Assembly: GCF_003012795.1 (NCBI RefSeq)
Contig: NZ_PXYH01000005.1
Coordinates: 114,518 to 178,517, forward strand
Source: Zobellella taiwanensis
Lineage (GTDB): Bacteria; Pseudomonadota; Gammaproteobacteria; Enterobacterales; Aeromonadaceae
Direction: 5' to 3'
DNA: 64,000 nt
Shown: piece after piece, positions 20,973-30,192 of the stretch
Position numbering within the stretch: the first letter of the stretch is position 1
How the letters are laid out: every line of letters starts with the position of its first letter
Position numbers and translations under genes: made by a program
The notes under the pieces: generated by a model
Told to the model about the DNA's origin: nothing
Database searches by the model: none
The model's input: the letters and a program-made list of their open reading frames with translations, nothing else

Positions 20973-21377
20973 TCAGTCCCGGGTGCGGCAGCGTTCGGCG
21001 GGCACGGAGAGGGCGCGCAGCAGGTACTGCTTGAAGTCCTCGGCGTAGTCCTGAGTCGCCAGCGCCTCGGCCATGCAGGCCAGCCAGGCGTCCCGCTCGG
21101 CGGGGCCTATGTCCAGGTGGGCGTGGGCCCGGGGTATGCTGATGGGGCCGTATTTTTCCCGGTAGCGGGGCGGGCCGCCCAGCCAGCCGCACAGGAAGCG
21201 GGCCAGCTTGTCGGTGCTCTCGTCGAGGCTGTCCGGATGCATGGCACGGATGGCGGCGGCGTCGGGGCGACGTTCCATGGCGGCATAGAAGGCCTCGGCC
21301 AGGCGGCGCAGGCCGCGCTCGCCACCGGCGGCCCGGAAGGAAGTGTCACCCTGCCCGTAGGCGGAAGGCGATGTCAT
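20973..21377 (-). CDS. Group II truncated hemoglobin
   Basis: 134 residues from ATG 21377 (an ATG at 21398 is possible but lacks a ribosome site). The group II signature ARFLCGWLGGPPRYREKYG is present, followed by HAHLDIG with the proximal heme region and RDAWLACM. The family binds O2, NO or sulfide and is linked to nitrosative and oxidative stress. It is monocistronic; a weak dyad follows its stop at about 20936-20962. Confidence 0.88.
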   Translation of the reverse strand: MTSPSAYGQGDTSFRAAGGERGLRRLAEAFYAAMERRPDAAAIRAMHPDSLDESTDKLARFLCGWLGGPPRYREKYGPISIPRAHAHLDIGPAERDAWLACMAEALATQDYAEDFKQYLLRALSVPAERCRTRD

Positions 21378-21457
21378 CAGAAGGTCCCCATCAATCATCC
21401 GGAATGCCGGTTATTCTGGCCCAAAATGTCCGGTGCGTGAAGTGTCGGGCGCCGTCC

Positions 21458-22258
21458 TCAGGTCATCTCGCTCGGCGACTTGGGATCTTCCGGATTATGC
21501 TGCCCCGCCAGGCGCTGCAGTATCTGCCCCAGCTCCATCGGCAGGGGGAAGACGATGATCTTGCTGTTCTCGCTGCTCACCTCGGTCAGGGTCTGCAGGT
21601 AGCGCAACTGTATGGCCTCGGGCTGCTGGGCCAGGATATGGGCGGCTTCCAGCAACTGCCTGGACGCTTCCAGTTCGCCGGTGGCGTGGATCACCTTGGC
21701 CCGCCGGGCCCGCTCGGCTTCTGCCTGGCGGGCGATGGCGCGGATCATGGATTCATCGAGATCCACGTGCTTGATTTCCACCGCCGTCACCTTTATGCCC
21801 CAGTTGTCGGTGCTTTGATCCAGGATGCGCTGCAGATCGTTGTTGAGGGTATCCCGGGCCGAGAGGATCTCGTCCAGCTCGTGCTGGCCGAGCACGGATC
21901 TCATGGTGGTCTGGGCCAGCTGGCTGGTGGCCTCCAGGTAGTTTTCCACGTTGATGATGGCTTTTTGCGGATCCAGCACCCGGAAATAGAGCACCGCATT
22001 GACCCGCACCGTGACGTTGTCCCTGGAGATCAGATCCTGGGAGGGCACGTCCATGGTGACGATACGCAGATCCACCCGTACCATTTGCTGCACGAAGGGG
22101 ATCACCAGGATAAGGCCGGGCCCCTTTATCTTGTAGAAGCGGCCGAGCAGGAAGATCACGCCCCGTTCGTACTCGCGCAGGATGCGGAACATGCTGCTGA
22201 GCAGCATGACCACCAGGATCACGATCAGCAGCTGAAAATACAGAAAATCGATCATCAT
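21458..22258 (-). CDS. Slipin: SPFH/Band 7 membrane scaffold protein
   Basis: 266 residues. One N-terminal membrane segment ([20 protein letters not shown]), then the Band 7 core with [14 protein letters not shown] and [16 protein letters not shown], and a helical tail with an [11 protein letters not shown] repeat. Slipins oligomerise at the membrane and partner with NfeD proteases. Its start overlaps the nfeD stop by four bases, and pairing with NfeD is the classic arrangement. Confidence 0.95.
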   Translation of the reverse strand: MMIDFLYFQLLIVILVVMLLSSMFRILREYERGVIFLLGRFYKIKGPGLILVIPFVQQMVRVDLRIVTMDVPSQDLISRDNVTVRVNAVLYFRVLDPQKAIINVENYLEATSQLAQTTMRSVLGQHELDEILSARDTLNNDLQRILDQSTDNWGIKVTAVEIKHVDLDESMIRAIARQAEAERARRAKVIHATGELEASRQLLEAAHILAQQPEAIQLRYLQTLTEVSSENSKIIVFPLPMELGQILQRLAGQHNPEDPKSPSEMT

Positions 22259-23595
22259 GACTGGGTCTCCTCCAGGGGGGCCACGTTGAGGGTAAGATCT
22301 TCCACCGCCAGCACGACGATCGCCTGGTTTGGGGCTATGGGCTGCCGGCTGTGGGCCTGCCAGCGTTCGCCCTGCACCAGCACGGTGCCGGTGGGAGCTA
22401 TGGGGGTGAGGGCGATGCCCTGCTCGCCGACCATGGCGGCGGTGCCGGACACGGGAGCGGCCCGGCGCTGCTTCACGATGAGCCGCACCACCACCAGGAC
22501 CAGGGTGAGCGAGAACAGGGTGAAGGCGGCCACGAAGGGCCAGGCGACCCGGAACGCCTGATCCGGGGTGTCGAACAGCAGTACCGAGCCAATGGCAAAG
22601 GCCACCAGGCCGCCGCCACCGAGAATACCGAAACTGGGCGACAGGGCCTCGCCCACCATCAGCGCCAGCCCCAGCAACAGCAGGGCCAGGCCGGCGGTGC
22701 TCACCGGCAGCATCTGCAGCGCCAGCAGCGCCAGCAGCAGGCAGATGGCGCCGGTCACCCCGGCCACCCCGAAGCCGGGGCTGTAGAATTCCAGCAGTAT
22801 GCCGTACATGCCCACCAGCATCAGCAGGTAGGCGATATTGGGGTTGGTGATGATGATGATGAAGCGCTGGCGCCAGTCGGGCTGGCGCTGCTCGGCCAGC
22901 AGCCCCGTTGTGGCGAAGGTATAGGGCTGGTCGTGGAGCCTGATTTCCCGTCCGTCCAGGGCCTGCAGCAGTTCGGGAATGTCCACCGCCACCAGCTCGA
23001 TGACCCCCTGCTCCAGGGCCTCGGAGGCGGTGAGGGTGGCGGCCTCGCGCACCGCCTGCTCGGCCCAGTCGGCGTTGCGCCCGCGCAACTGGGCCAGCGA
23101 CTTGATATAGGCCACGGCGTCGTTCAGGGTCTTGCGCTCCATGGCGCCCCCGTCGGGAGCAGGCTGGTCGCCTTCCCGCTCTTCATCCGCCCGATCCCGA
23201 GGCCGCTCGGTGCTGCCGGGAGGGCTTATCTGCACCGGGGTGGCGGCGCCGAGGTGGGTGCCCGGGGCCATGGCGGCGACGTGGCTGGCGTAGAGAATAT
23301 AGGTACCGGCGGAGGCGGCCCGGGCCCCGCCGGGAGACACGTACACCACCACTGGCACGCTGGACTCGAGCATGGCGCTGATAATATCGCGAGTGGCACT
23401 GTACAGGCCGCCGGGGGTATCCATGGTCAGCAGCACCAGGGCGGGTTGCTCGCTCTGGGCCTGATTGAGCTCGGTGACCAGGTAATCGGAAATGCCGGGA
23501 CCGATGGCGCCCTTGATGTCGATCTGCCAGTAGCGCTCCTGAGCCAGTGCCGGTGAACTCAGCAGCAGCGCCAGCAGCAGCATTCGCCAGTACAT
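22255..23595 (-). CDS. NfeD-type membrane serine protease (ClpP-class)
   Basis: 446 residues. Signal peptide, then a ClpP-like domain with candidate catalytic dyad Ser95 ([13 protein letters not shown]) and Lys155 ([15 protein letters not shown]), four or five membrane segments (residues about 235-360), and a C-terminal OB-fold NfeD domain. Long-form NfeD (NfeD1b) cleaves hydrophobic segments of stomatin-type partners. Upstream of and overlapping the slipin gene, supporting a functional pair. Confidence 0.94.
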   Translation of the reverse strand: MYWRMLLLALLLSSPALAQERYWQIDIKGAIGPGISDYLVTELNQAQSEQPALVLLTMDTPGGLYSATRDIISAMLESSVPVVVYVSPGGARAASAGTYILYASHVAAMAPGTHLGAATPVQISPPGSTERPRDRADEEREGDQPAPDGGAMERKTLNDAVAYIKSLAQLRGRNADWAEQAVREAATLTASEALEQGVIELVAVDIPELLQALDGREIRLHDQPYTFATTGLLAEQRQPDWRQRFIIIITNPNIAYLLMLVGMYGILLEFYSPGFGVAGVTGAICLLLALLALQMLPVSTAGLALLLLGLALMVGEALSPSFGILGGGGLVAFAIGSVLLFDTPDQAFRVAWPFVAAFTLFSLTLVLVVVRLIVKQRRAAPVSGTAAMVGEQGIALTPIAPTGTVLVQGERWQAHSRQPIAPNQAIVVLAVEDLTLNVAPLEETQS

Positions 23596-23658
23596 GTTCC
23601 GGCTCCCCGTTGCCTGCCTACCTATGAGCTTAGCGCACGGATGAGAACTGTCTGTTTT

Positions 23659-24363
23659 TTAACCGGTGGTGATCTGGTTATCCAGCCATTGCCTCAGGTT
23701 AGCGGCCATTTGCTCGCGGCTGTAACGATTGCAGGTGCCGCACAGCTCGCCATTGCATACCTTGTAGCGCAGGCAGCAGTCTTTACGGTGCGGCAGCAAC
23801 AATTGCCGGTCGGGCCAGTGAAAGTGGGCCCAGTCGATGGCCCCGGCAATGTCGTCGCCAAACAGCGCCATCCATTGCCGTGCCGGAGCCTCGAAACGGG
23901 CCGGCTCGGGCAGGGCCATGCCGAGCCGGGTCCAGGGGGCGGCCAGGTAAACGGCACTGTTGCTGGCGATGATGCGGGGTGGCAATTTGTGCCCGCGAAA
24001 GTGCCGGTTGATGGCGTGCACCAGGGTTTGCAGGGCGGCGATGCCGGAGCCCCGACCATCCTCGGCATGGCCCTGTCCGGGATCCAGCGACAGGCGGCAC
24101 GGGGACAGGTCGGGCAATTGGCCATCGAGCAGCCACTGGCAGGCCAAAGGCAGCAGCAGCAGGCCGCACAACCGTTTGTGGGCGAGGGACAGGGGCACCT
24201 TGCCCGGTCCGGCCTCAACCTGGGCCAGGGGCTGAGCCAGCCACTGTTCCAGTGGTGTGGCCCCCCGGCCGTTCGATAAGCGGGGCAGTTGTTCCGCGAG
24301 GCCGGCGGCGGCGTCTTCTTCCAGAGCCCGGCGATAGCTCAGGTGTAATTGAAAAGCGGACAT
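23659..24363 (-). CDS. fhuF: FhuF-like siderophore-iron reductase ([2Fe-2S])
   Basis: 234 residues. The C-terminus has the diagnostic cluster motif C-C-x10-C-x2-C (Cys196, Cys197, Cys208, Cys211), as in E. coli FhuF. It releases iron from ferric hydroxamates in the cytoplasm by reduction. A good Fur-box candidate lies 20-45 bases upstream. About 9 kb from the FhuBDC-type importer in the same iron region. Confidence 0.9.
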   Translation of the reverse strand: MSAFQLHLSYRRALEEDAAAGLAEQLPRLSNGRGATPLEQWLAQPLAQVEAGPGKVPLSLAHKRLCGLLLLPLACQWLLDGQLPDLSPCRLSLDPGQGHAEDGRGSGIAALQTLVHAINRHFRGHKLPPRIIASNSAVYLAAPWTRLGMALPEPARFEAPARQWMALFGDDIAGAIDWAHFHWPDRQLLLPHRKDCCLRYKVCNGELCGTCNRYSREQMAANLRQWLDNQITTG

Positions 24364-24385
24364 GATGAAACCATTAAAAACAAAA

Positions 24386-24404
24386 AATAATAATAATTCT
24401 TATT
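24386..24404. promoter_or_regulatory. Fur box candidate between fhuF and a GNAT gene
   Basis: aataataataattcttatt matches the 19-base Fur consensus at 14 positions, in an otherwise GC-rich neighbourhood. It lies between divergent fhuF and the acetyltransferase, so both may be iron-regulated. Confidence 0.7.
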
Positions 24405-24441
24405 ATTAACAAAATAAACAGGGGATGATCCGGGAGGAAGG

Positions 24442-24876
24442 ATGAACATCAGGACGGCAGTCAAAAAGGATCTGACCGCAGTGCACGGGCTGGAGCGAGA
24501 TGGTTTTGGCGATCACGGCTATCCGGACTTTTTTCTGCGCCAGGCCTGGGATCTGTGGCCGGGCTCCTTGCTGGTGGCCGAGCGTGGCAATGCACTGCTG
24601 GGTTACGTACTGGCGGGCCGGGGGGAAGCCGCGACCGAGGGCTGGATATTGTCGCTGGCGGTAGCACCAGCAGCACGGGGGCAAGGGCTGGGCCGGCAGT
24701 TGCTGCGGGCGGCGGTGAACGCCCTTGAGGGGCAGGGCTGCCGGCGCATCAAGCTGACGGTCCTGCCCGACAACCCGGCGCTGCACCTTTACCAAAGTCT
24801 GGGTTTTGCCGAGGCCGGCCGGGAAGAGGATTACTTCGGCCCCGGTGAACCCCGGCTGCTGATGGTGAAAGCTTAA
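24442..24876 (+). CDS. GNAT-family N-acetyltransferase
   Basis: 144 residues. The acetyl-CoA pyrophosphate loop is VAPAARGQGLGRQLL (about residues 73-87), and LTVLPDNPALHLYQSLGF fits the RimI-like C-terminal part. The substrate is unknown. It is divergent from fhuF across the Fur box, so a role in siderophore or iron metabolism is possible. Its TAA stop sits inside a TTAA shared with the stop of the convergent viaA. Confidence 0.88.
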   Translation: MNIRTAVKKDLTAVHGLERDGFGDHGYPDFFLRQAWDLWPGSLLVAERGNALLGYVLAGRGEAATEGWILSLAVAPAARGQGLGRQLLRAAVNALEGQGCRRIKLTVLPDNPALHLYQSLGFAEAGREEDYFGPGEPRLLMVKA

Positions 24877-26297
24877 GCCCGGGCCGCTTGCTCCAGGCTG
24901 CGCCAGTCGCTGAACAGATGCACCAGATCACAGACCTTGCGCATGGCGTGCAGGGCAGTGGCGTAGCCCAGCTGCAGGCCGAACAGCCGAACCCCCAGCG
25001 CCTCCTTGCCGTGCTCCACCTGAGCCTGCAGCTCCCGGGAGACTTCAAACTCGCCGTCGCTCACCAGCAGAATGTCGGCCTGGCGCCACTCCTGCTGCTG
25101 CAGCCGGGTGAGGGCGGCGGTGAGCGGGGTGCTCACATCGGTGCCGCCGCTGAAGGAGCCGCGCAGCATGTCGAGCAGCTCGGGCAGGGTCAGGGTCTGG
25201 TTGTCCAGCACCAGCAGTTCACCGGCGCCGCCAAACAGATACACCATACAGCCCCGCTGCTGCTGTTTGGCCAGGCGCAGGGCCTGCAGCACCATGGCCT
25301 TGGACACCTGCTCGGCCAGGCCGTGCATGGAGGCGGAGGTGTCGAGGCACAGAATAAGGGGGCCCTGCTGGCTGCCCTTGCCGTGCCCTTCGCCCTTGCC
25401 GGCCCGGGGCAGAGGCCAGTCGTTGCCGGCGTCAATGGGCATCACCCCGGCCACGGCGTAGCTGAGCAGGCTTTGCTCGGCCCGGCGGGCGTGCCACAGC
25501 ATGTGCAATGACGGGTGTCCCAGCAGCGCCGCCTCCAGTGGCAGCATGCGCGACAGGTTATCGGAGCGGGTAATGCCCTGGGTTTCCATGGGAATGCCCG
25601 GTAGTCGCCGCTCCCGGGGGCCATTGTCGCGCGGGCTCATCATTTGCTGCAACTGGCTTAAGCTGGCGCTTTGTTCCGGATCCGGGCGCTGCTGGCCCAT
25701 GAGTTTGAGCAGTTTCTGCAACTGGCGAATGTCCGCCACCCAGCGGGACAGCCTGATCAGATCAAACCAGGCCCTGTCCCGCAGGTGGCCGCTGTCCTTG
25801 TCGGTGCCGATGGCCGGGGCTATACCGAATTCCTCGGCCACATCATCCAGCGCTTGCCACAGGCTGATGCGCTGCTGCCACTGCTCTGCCAGCTTGTTGA
25901 TGGCCCGGCGGGTGTGGCGGGCCCGGGCACGGCGCTCGGCCCGCTCGGGCGTGATGCCCTGCTGACACAGCAGGCCGGCGGTGCCCGGCCAGGCCAGCTC
26001 CACCTGCTCCAGCACCAGCAAAACGTCCTGCACAATGGCCCGGGCCACGTCCGGAGTGTCCTTGCAGTATTCCAGCGCACTGGAGCGCACCAGCAACTGG
26101 CGAATGCGCCGCTCGGTGCTGGTGCCGAGCCAGCCGCCGGGGGACGGCAGCCGGCCCTTCCCGAGCTCTCTCAGCATGGCCAGCACCTGGTTGGCCCGGG
26201 GCAGCAGGCTGCCCAGGGGGTGAGTGACCACCAGGCTGAACAGGCTGTCGGGCAGCTCGCTCAGGGGGGCCAGGCCGGCGGTGTAGGCGGGCGCCAT
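24873..26297 (-). CDS. viaA: ViaA: von Willebrand factor A protein, partner of RavA
   Basis: 474 residues from ATG 26297, one base after the ravA stop. The C-terminal VWA domain has the MIDAS motif DTSASMHG and the later SFSGGTDVSTPL. ViaA activates RavA ATPase; in E. coli the pair acts with respiratory complexes, the lysine decarboxylase LdcI and aminoglycoside sensitivity. Upstream in-frame residues to 26402 are low-complexity and unlikely to be coding. Confidence 0.93.
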   Translation of the reverse strand: MAPAYTAGLAPLSELPDSLFSLVVTHPLGSLLPRANQVLAMLRELGKGRLPSPGGWLGTSTERRIRQLLVRSSALEYCKDTPDVARAIVQDVLLVLEQVELAWPGTAGLLCQQGITPERAERRARARHTRRAINKLAEQWQQRISLWQALDDVAEEFGIAPAIGTDKDSGHLRDRAWFDLIRLSRWVADIRQLQKLLKLMGQQRPDPEQSASLSQLQQMMSPRDNGPRERRLPGIPMETQGITRSDNLSRMLPLEAALLGHPSLHMLWHARRAEQSLLSYAVAGVMPIDAGNDWPLPRAGKGEGHGKGSQQGPLILCLDTSASMHGLAEQVSKAMVLQALRLAKQQQRGCMVYLFGGAGELLVLDNQTLTLPELLDMLRGSFSGGTDVSTPLTAALTRLQQQEWRQADILLVSDGEFEVSRELQAQVEHGKEALGVRLFGLQLGYATALHAMRKVCDLVHLFSDWRSLEQAARA

Positions 26298-26298
26298 C

Positions 26299-27753
26299 TC
26301 AGCCTTCAACCGGCAGTTCGGCAAAGGCCAGGCGCAGTTGCTGCAACCGCTCGTGCTGGCGGCTGAGGGCGGCCTGTTGCTGCTCCAGCTGGACGCGGGC
26401 ACGCTCGCCCAGCTCCGGGCTCAGCCACAGGTGCTGGCGCAGACGCTGGCCCAGACCCTGTTGCTGGGTGTCGAGCCATTCGAGATAACGGGCCAGCTCA
26501 TCAATGCGCTCATCCAGCTGGCGCAGGCGAGAAGCCAGGTGGCTGGCGGGCCAGGCCTTGGGCTGCAGGGCGCTGGGACGCTGGTAGCTTTCCATCAGCG
26601 GCTGATACTGATCCCGGTTGCCGCCGAGGTTGCGAATTTCCTGCTCGGTAAACACCGCATCGGGCAGCCGGGGCTGGCGATAGAGCAGCTGGCCGGACTC
26701 GTTGCGCTTTTGCCGCTGGCCCTTGGCCTCGATCACCGGCTGGCCCTGTTCGTCCAGATACAGCTGGTAGCCCTGCTCATTGAGGGACGGCAGCACCGGA
26801 TCGGCGTCCTGATCCAGCCGTTCCTGCCAGCTGTCCACCAGCTCGCTCACCAGTTGCGGGCTGAACCCCGGATCGGCGGCAATGTGCTCGTGCAGCCAGT
26901 CGGTGAGGCGGCCCTGCTGCTCTGGCTGTTGCCACAGGCAGTGGGGCAGCAGCCAGGCGTCGAGCAGATCCGCCTGTGGCTGGCCGTTGCAGCAGGCCGA
27001 CACCTTGAGCAGCTTGACCACCTTGCGCCAGCGCCGGTCGGACACAGGAATGTCCTGCTCGGCCAGAAAACGGCGCAGGCTGTGCAGCAGGCGAATAAGC
27101 GCCGGCGACAGGGGCAGCTGTTCGGCATGTTTGCGCAGCGCAGCCAGCTCCTCGCCGGTCAGGCGCAGGCTCGGGTCCGGGGCCTGATAGCTGTGGCTCA
27201 GGGTGAGCAGGGCGGTAAAGGCCTCGTCGCCCACCGGGGCCACCTGATAACGCAACAGAAAACGGTCGTAGAGGGCGTTGAGCTCGGCTCCTTCCGGCAG
27301 CTCGTTGCTGGCGGCAATCACCGACACCAGGGGCACCGGCAGGCGCTCGTTGCCGTTGTCGAACTGGCGCTCGTTGAGCAGCGTCAGCAGGCTGTTGAGA
27401 ATGGCGCTGTTGGCCTTGAAGATTTCGTCGATAAAGGCGATGGAAGCTTCCGGCAGGTAGCCCTGAGTCTGACGCAGGTAGCGGTCCTGCTCCAGCGCCT
27501 TGATGGACAGCGGGCCAAACAGCTCTTCCGGCACCGAAAAGCGGGTGAGCAGGCGTTCAAAATAGCTGCCATCGGCCATCAGGGTGTACAGCCGGCGCGA
27601 CAGCTCGCTCTTGGCGGTGCCGGGCGGGCCCAGCAGCAGCAGGTGCTCGCCGGAAAGGGCTGCCAACAGGGCCAGCCGGGCCGGGGTTTCCCGCTCCAGT
27701 AGCCCCTGCTGCAGGTGTTCGATCAATGCGGCGATACGGTTTTTTACATCCAT
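26299..27753 (-). CDS. ravA: RavA: MoxR-family AAA+ ATPase
   Basis: 484 residues from ATG 27753. Walker A GPPGTAKS at residues 42-49, Walker B FIDE at 107-110, then the LARA and triple-helical domains (family length about 498). Forms hexamers that work with ViaA. In E. coli ravA-viaA follows the potassium gene kup; here it lies inside an iron-uptake region. Confidence 0.94.
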   Translation of the reverse strand: MDVKNRIAALIEHLQQGLLERETPARLALLAALSGEHLLLLGPPGTAKSELSRRLYTLMADGSYFERLLTRFSVPEELFGPLSIKALEQDRYLRQTQGYLPEASIAFIDEIFKANSAILNSLLTLLNERQFDNGNERLPVPLVSVIAASNELPEGAELNALYDRFLLRYQVAPVGDEAFTALLTLSHSYQAPDPSLRLTGEELAALRKHAEQLPLSPALIRLLHSLRRFLAEQDIPVSDRRWRKVVKLLKVSACCNGQPQADLLDAWLLPHCLWQQPEQQGRLTDWLHEHIAADPGFSPQLVSELVDSWQERLDQDADPVLPSLNEQGYQLYLDEQGQPVIEAKGQRQKRNESGQLLYRQPRLPDAVFTEQEIRNLGGNRDQYQPLMESYQRPSALQPKAWPASHLASRLRQLDERIDELARYLEWLDTQQQGLGQRLRQHLWLSPELGERARVQLEQQQAALSRQHERLQQLRLAFAELPVEG

Positions 27754-27831
27754 GTGCCCAGCCTGTGATGATATTGTATTAAGAAGTTGCAATTATTGTA
27801 CTTAAAAAGCCGAGTCTGACCAGCCGGGATC

Positions 27832-27856
27832 AAAAAAGCCGGTGCGGGGCACCGGC
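27832..27856 (-). terminator. Intrinsic terminator of the TonB receptor gene
   Basis: Minus-strand hairpin with stem GCCGGTGC / GCACCGGC, three-base loop and a T6 tract. It lies 23 bases past the receptor stop. Confidence 0.9.
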
Positions 27857-27878
27857 GGTGGCATGAGAGACAAGGGGC

Positions 27879-29996
27879 TCAGAACTGCCAGTTGACCGAC
27901 AGGTTGGCGTTGCGCGGCGCGCCATAGAACGCCTGATCCGCGCCCCAGTAGAGGCTGGTGAGGTATTTCTCGTCGGTCAGGTTGTGGATGTTGAGGGTGG
28001 CGGCAAGCCGGGGCGTGAACTCGTATTTCGCCATCAGCCCGAGCAGGGCGTAGCTGTCCTGCTTCGCCAGGTTGCCGTTGCCGTCCAGCGCCTCGATGTC
28101 GTCCTGCCATTTCAGGTTGGCGCCCACCTTCAGCTGCTCCATGGCCGGCAGCCGGTAGCTGGTGGCGACCTTGACCAGCTGGCTGGGGGTGTAGCGCTTG
28201 GCACCGTTGCCCTGGTTGTCCTCGATGTCCACGTAGCTGTAACCGGCGTTGGCTTCCCAGCCCGGCAGTATTTCCCCGGCCAGCTCCAGCTCCACGCCCT
28301 TGCTGGTCATGCCGTCCACCGCCAGGTAGAGGGTGGTGGTGCCGCTGGTGCCCGCCACTTCGGCCACATTGCTCTGCTCGGTGCGGAACAGCGCCAGGTT
28401 GGCGTTGAGCCGGCCGTCGAGCCATTCGCCCTTGAGGCCGGTCTCGATGGTGTGGCCTTCGATGGGGTCGAGTCGGTCGCCGTTGGCGTCGATCTCGAAC
28501 TGGGGGGTGAAGATCTCGGTGTAGCTGGCGTAGGCCGAATAGTTCAGGTTCAGGTCGTACACCAGGCCGGCGTAAGGCACCAGCACCCCGTTATATTCGT
28601 TGACCTTGTCCTTGCCGTAGCTGGTGCCGTGGCTGTCCCAGTTGGACAGCCGGGCGCCGGCGAGCAGGGTGAGGTCGTCGGTCAGGCTGAAGCGGGCGGC
28701 GGTATAGAGGCTGGTCTCCTTGTCGGTCCAGTTGCTGCCGCCGCCGTCGATGGTGAACGCGGGCTTGGGATAGTTGCCGTTCCAGCCGTGCAGATCGCCG
28801 ACTTCGGTGCCCAGGGTATCGCCGTGCCAGGAGTGATCCCGGGTGTTGGCCCTGGACCAGCCGGCGCCGGCCACCAGCTCATGCTCGCGCCCGCCCAGGG
28901 TGAAGGGGCCGGAGGCATAGAGATCGACGATGTCCTGCCGGGTCTTGAAGTGGTACTGGCTGGGGTAGCTGAACACCCCGGCCTGGGTAGCGCGATTCGG
29001 GTTGCCGTAAACGTAGAACAGCTCGGAGTCGGACTCGTTTTCCACGTGGGAGTAGACCGCCTTGGCGCTCCAGCCGTTGCCCAGCTCCTGGGCCAGCTCC
29101 ACGAAGCTGCGGTTATCCTTGACGTCCCAGTAGGCCCAGTCGGCGGCGCTGCTGTCGGAGCGGCTGTAGTCGGTGCGGGTGCCGTCGCTGTAGAACAGCG
29201 GCAGCGAGCCCCACAGCGGGCTGTCGGCGTTGTTCTGCTGGTAGCTGTGGCCCAGGGTGAGCAGGGTGCTGTCGGTCAGATCCGCTTCCACCACGCCGTA
29301 GAAGAGCCCGCGCTGCTGCTGGTAGCGATCCAGGTAGGACTCCTTCTCCTGGCCGGCCACCACCAGGCGGGCGCGGACCCGTTCGCTGATGGCGCCGGAG
29401 ATGTCGCCGTCCAGCCGGCGGTAGTCCCAGGAGCCGACGCTGGCCCTGGCCGAAGCCTGGAATTCCTGGGTGGGGCGCTTTCGCACGAAGTTGACGGTGG
29501 CGGAGGGCTGGCCGGCGCCGCTCATCAGGCCGTTGGCGCCCTTGAGCACCTCCACCTTGTCGTAGAGGACGGTGTCCAGATCGCCCGAGACGTTGCCGTA
29601 GACCAGGGGCGCGCCGACGCCGTCAAACTGGAAGTTGGTGATGTCGAAGCCGCGGGCGGTGAAGTAGGTGCGGTCGGTTTCGACCCGCTCGACATTGACG
29701 CCGTTGGTGTTGTCGAGCACCGCGTTGACGTCGTTGAGGGCGAAGTCGTCCATCTTGGTGCGGGTGGTCACCGACACCGCCTGCGGGGTTTCCCGGATCG
29801 ACAGGTTGAGCTTGGTGGCGGTGCGGCTGTTTTTGGTGGTGTAGCTGTCGCTGCCTTCGGTGACGTCGTTCTCGCGCTCGGCGTTGACGGTCACGGTGCT
29901 CAGCACCAGCGCCTCCTGGGCCAGGGCGGGCGCCAGGGTGCCGGTGGCGAGCAGGGCGGCTATCATCCGGGATATATGTTTCTTCTGAAACGGCAT
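27879..29996 (-). CDS. TonB-dependent siderophore receptor (FhuE/FpvA-like)
   Basis: 705 residues. Signal peptide ending APALAQ, TonB box STVTVNAE, plug domain (RETPQAVSVTTRTKMDD, then RGFDITNFQFDG) and a 22-strand barrel ending in aromatic NWQF. The DVNAVLDNTNGVNVERVETDRT-like plug is typical of receptors for hydroxamate-type siderophores such as coprogen or ferrioxamine. That agrees with FhuBDC and FhuF nearby. It has its own leader downstream of fhuB. Confidence 0.93.
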   Translation of the reverse strand: MPFQKKHISRMIAALLATGTLAPALAQEALVLSTVTVNAERENDVTEGSDSYTTKNSRTATKLNLSIRETPQAVSVTTRTKMDDFALNDVNAVLDNTNGVNVERVETDRTYFTARGFDITNFQFDGVGAPLVYGNVSGDLDTVLYDKVEVLKGANGLMSGAGQPSATVNFVRKRPTQEFQASARASVGSWDYRRLDGDISGAISERVRARLVVAGQEKESYLDRYQQQRGLFYGVVEADLTDSTLLTLGHSYQQNNADSPLWGSLPLFYSDGTRTDYSRSDSSAADWAYWDVKDNRSFVELAQELGNGWSAKAVYSHVENESDSELFYVYGNPNRATQAGVFSYPSQYHFKTRQDIVDLYASGPFTLGGREHELVAGAGWSRANTRDHSWHGDTLGTEVGDLHGWNGNYPKPAFTIDGGGSNWTDKETSLYTAARFSLTDDLTLLAGARLSNWDSHGTSYGKDKVNEYNGVLVPYAGLVYDLNLNYSAYASYTEIFTPQFEIDANGDRLDPIEGHTIETGLKGEWLDGRLNANLALFRTEQSNVAEVAGTSGTTTLYLAVDGMTSKGVELELAGEILPGWEANAGYSYVDIEDNQGNGAKRYTPSQLVKVATSYRLPAMEQLKVGANLKWQDDIEALDGNGNLAKQDSYALLGLMAKYEFTPRLAATLNIHNLTDEKYLTSLYWGADQAFYGAPRNANLSVNWQF

Positions 29997-30192
29997 GTCC
30001 TGATTTCTCCTGATTAATTATATAAACATAAAAGTAAATAGTTCGTATTTATTGTGTTGGGCGCGTTGGTGCCGGCATGTCGGTGGCTGGCCGCCGGAGC
30101 GGCCGGAACAGCGCCGCGCGCTTTTATCCCGTCGTTAACCGCCCGTTTCCGGGCAGGCATTCAGGCGACCGGCCAGGGGCCGGCCGCGGTAC

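Noticed and set aside
29997..30060. Fur box before the TonB receptor
   Set aside because: The leader is AT-rich, with TAAATA/TATTTA symmetry, but the best window matches only about 9 of 19 consensus positions.
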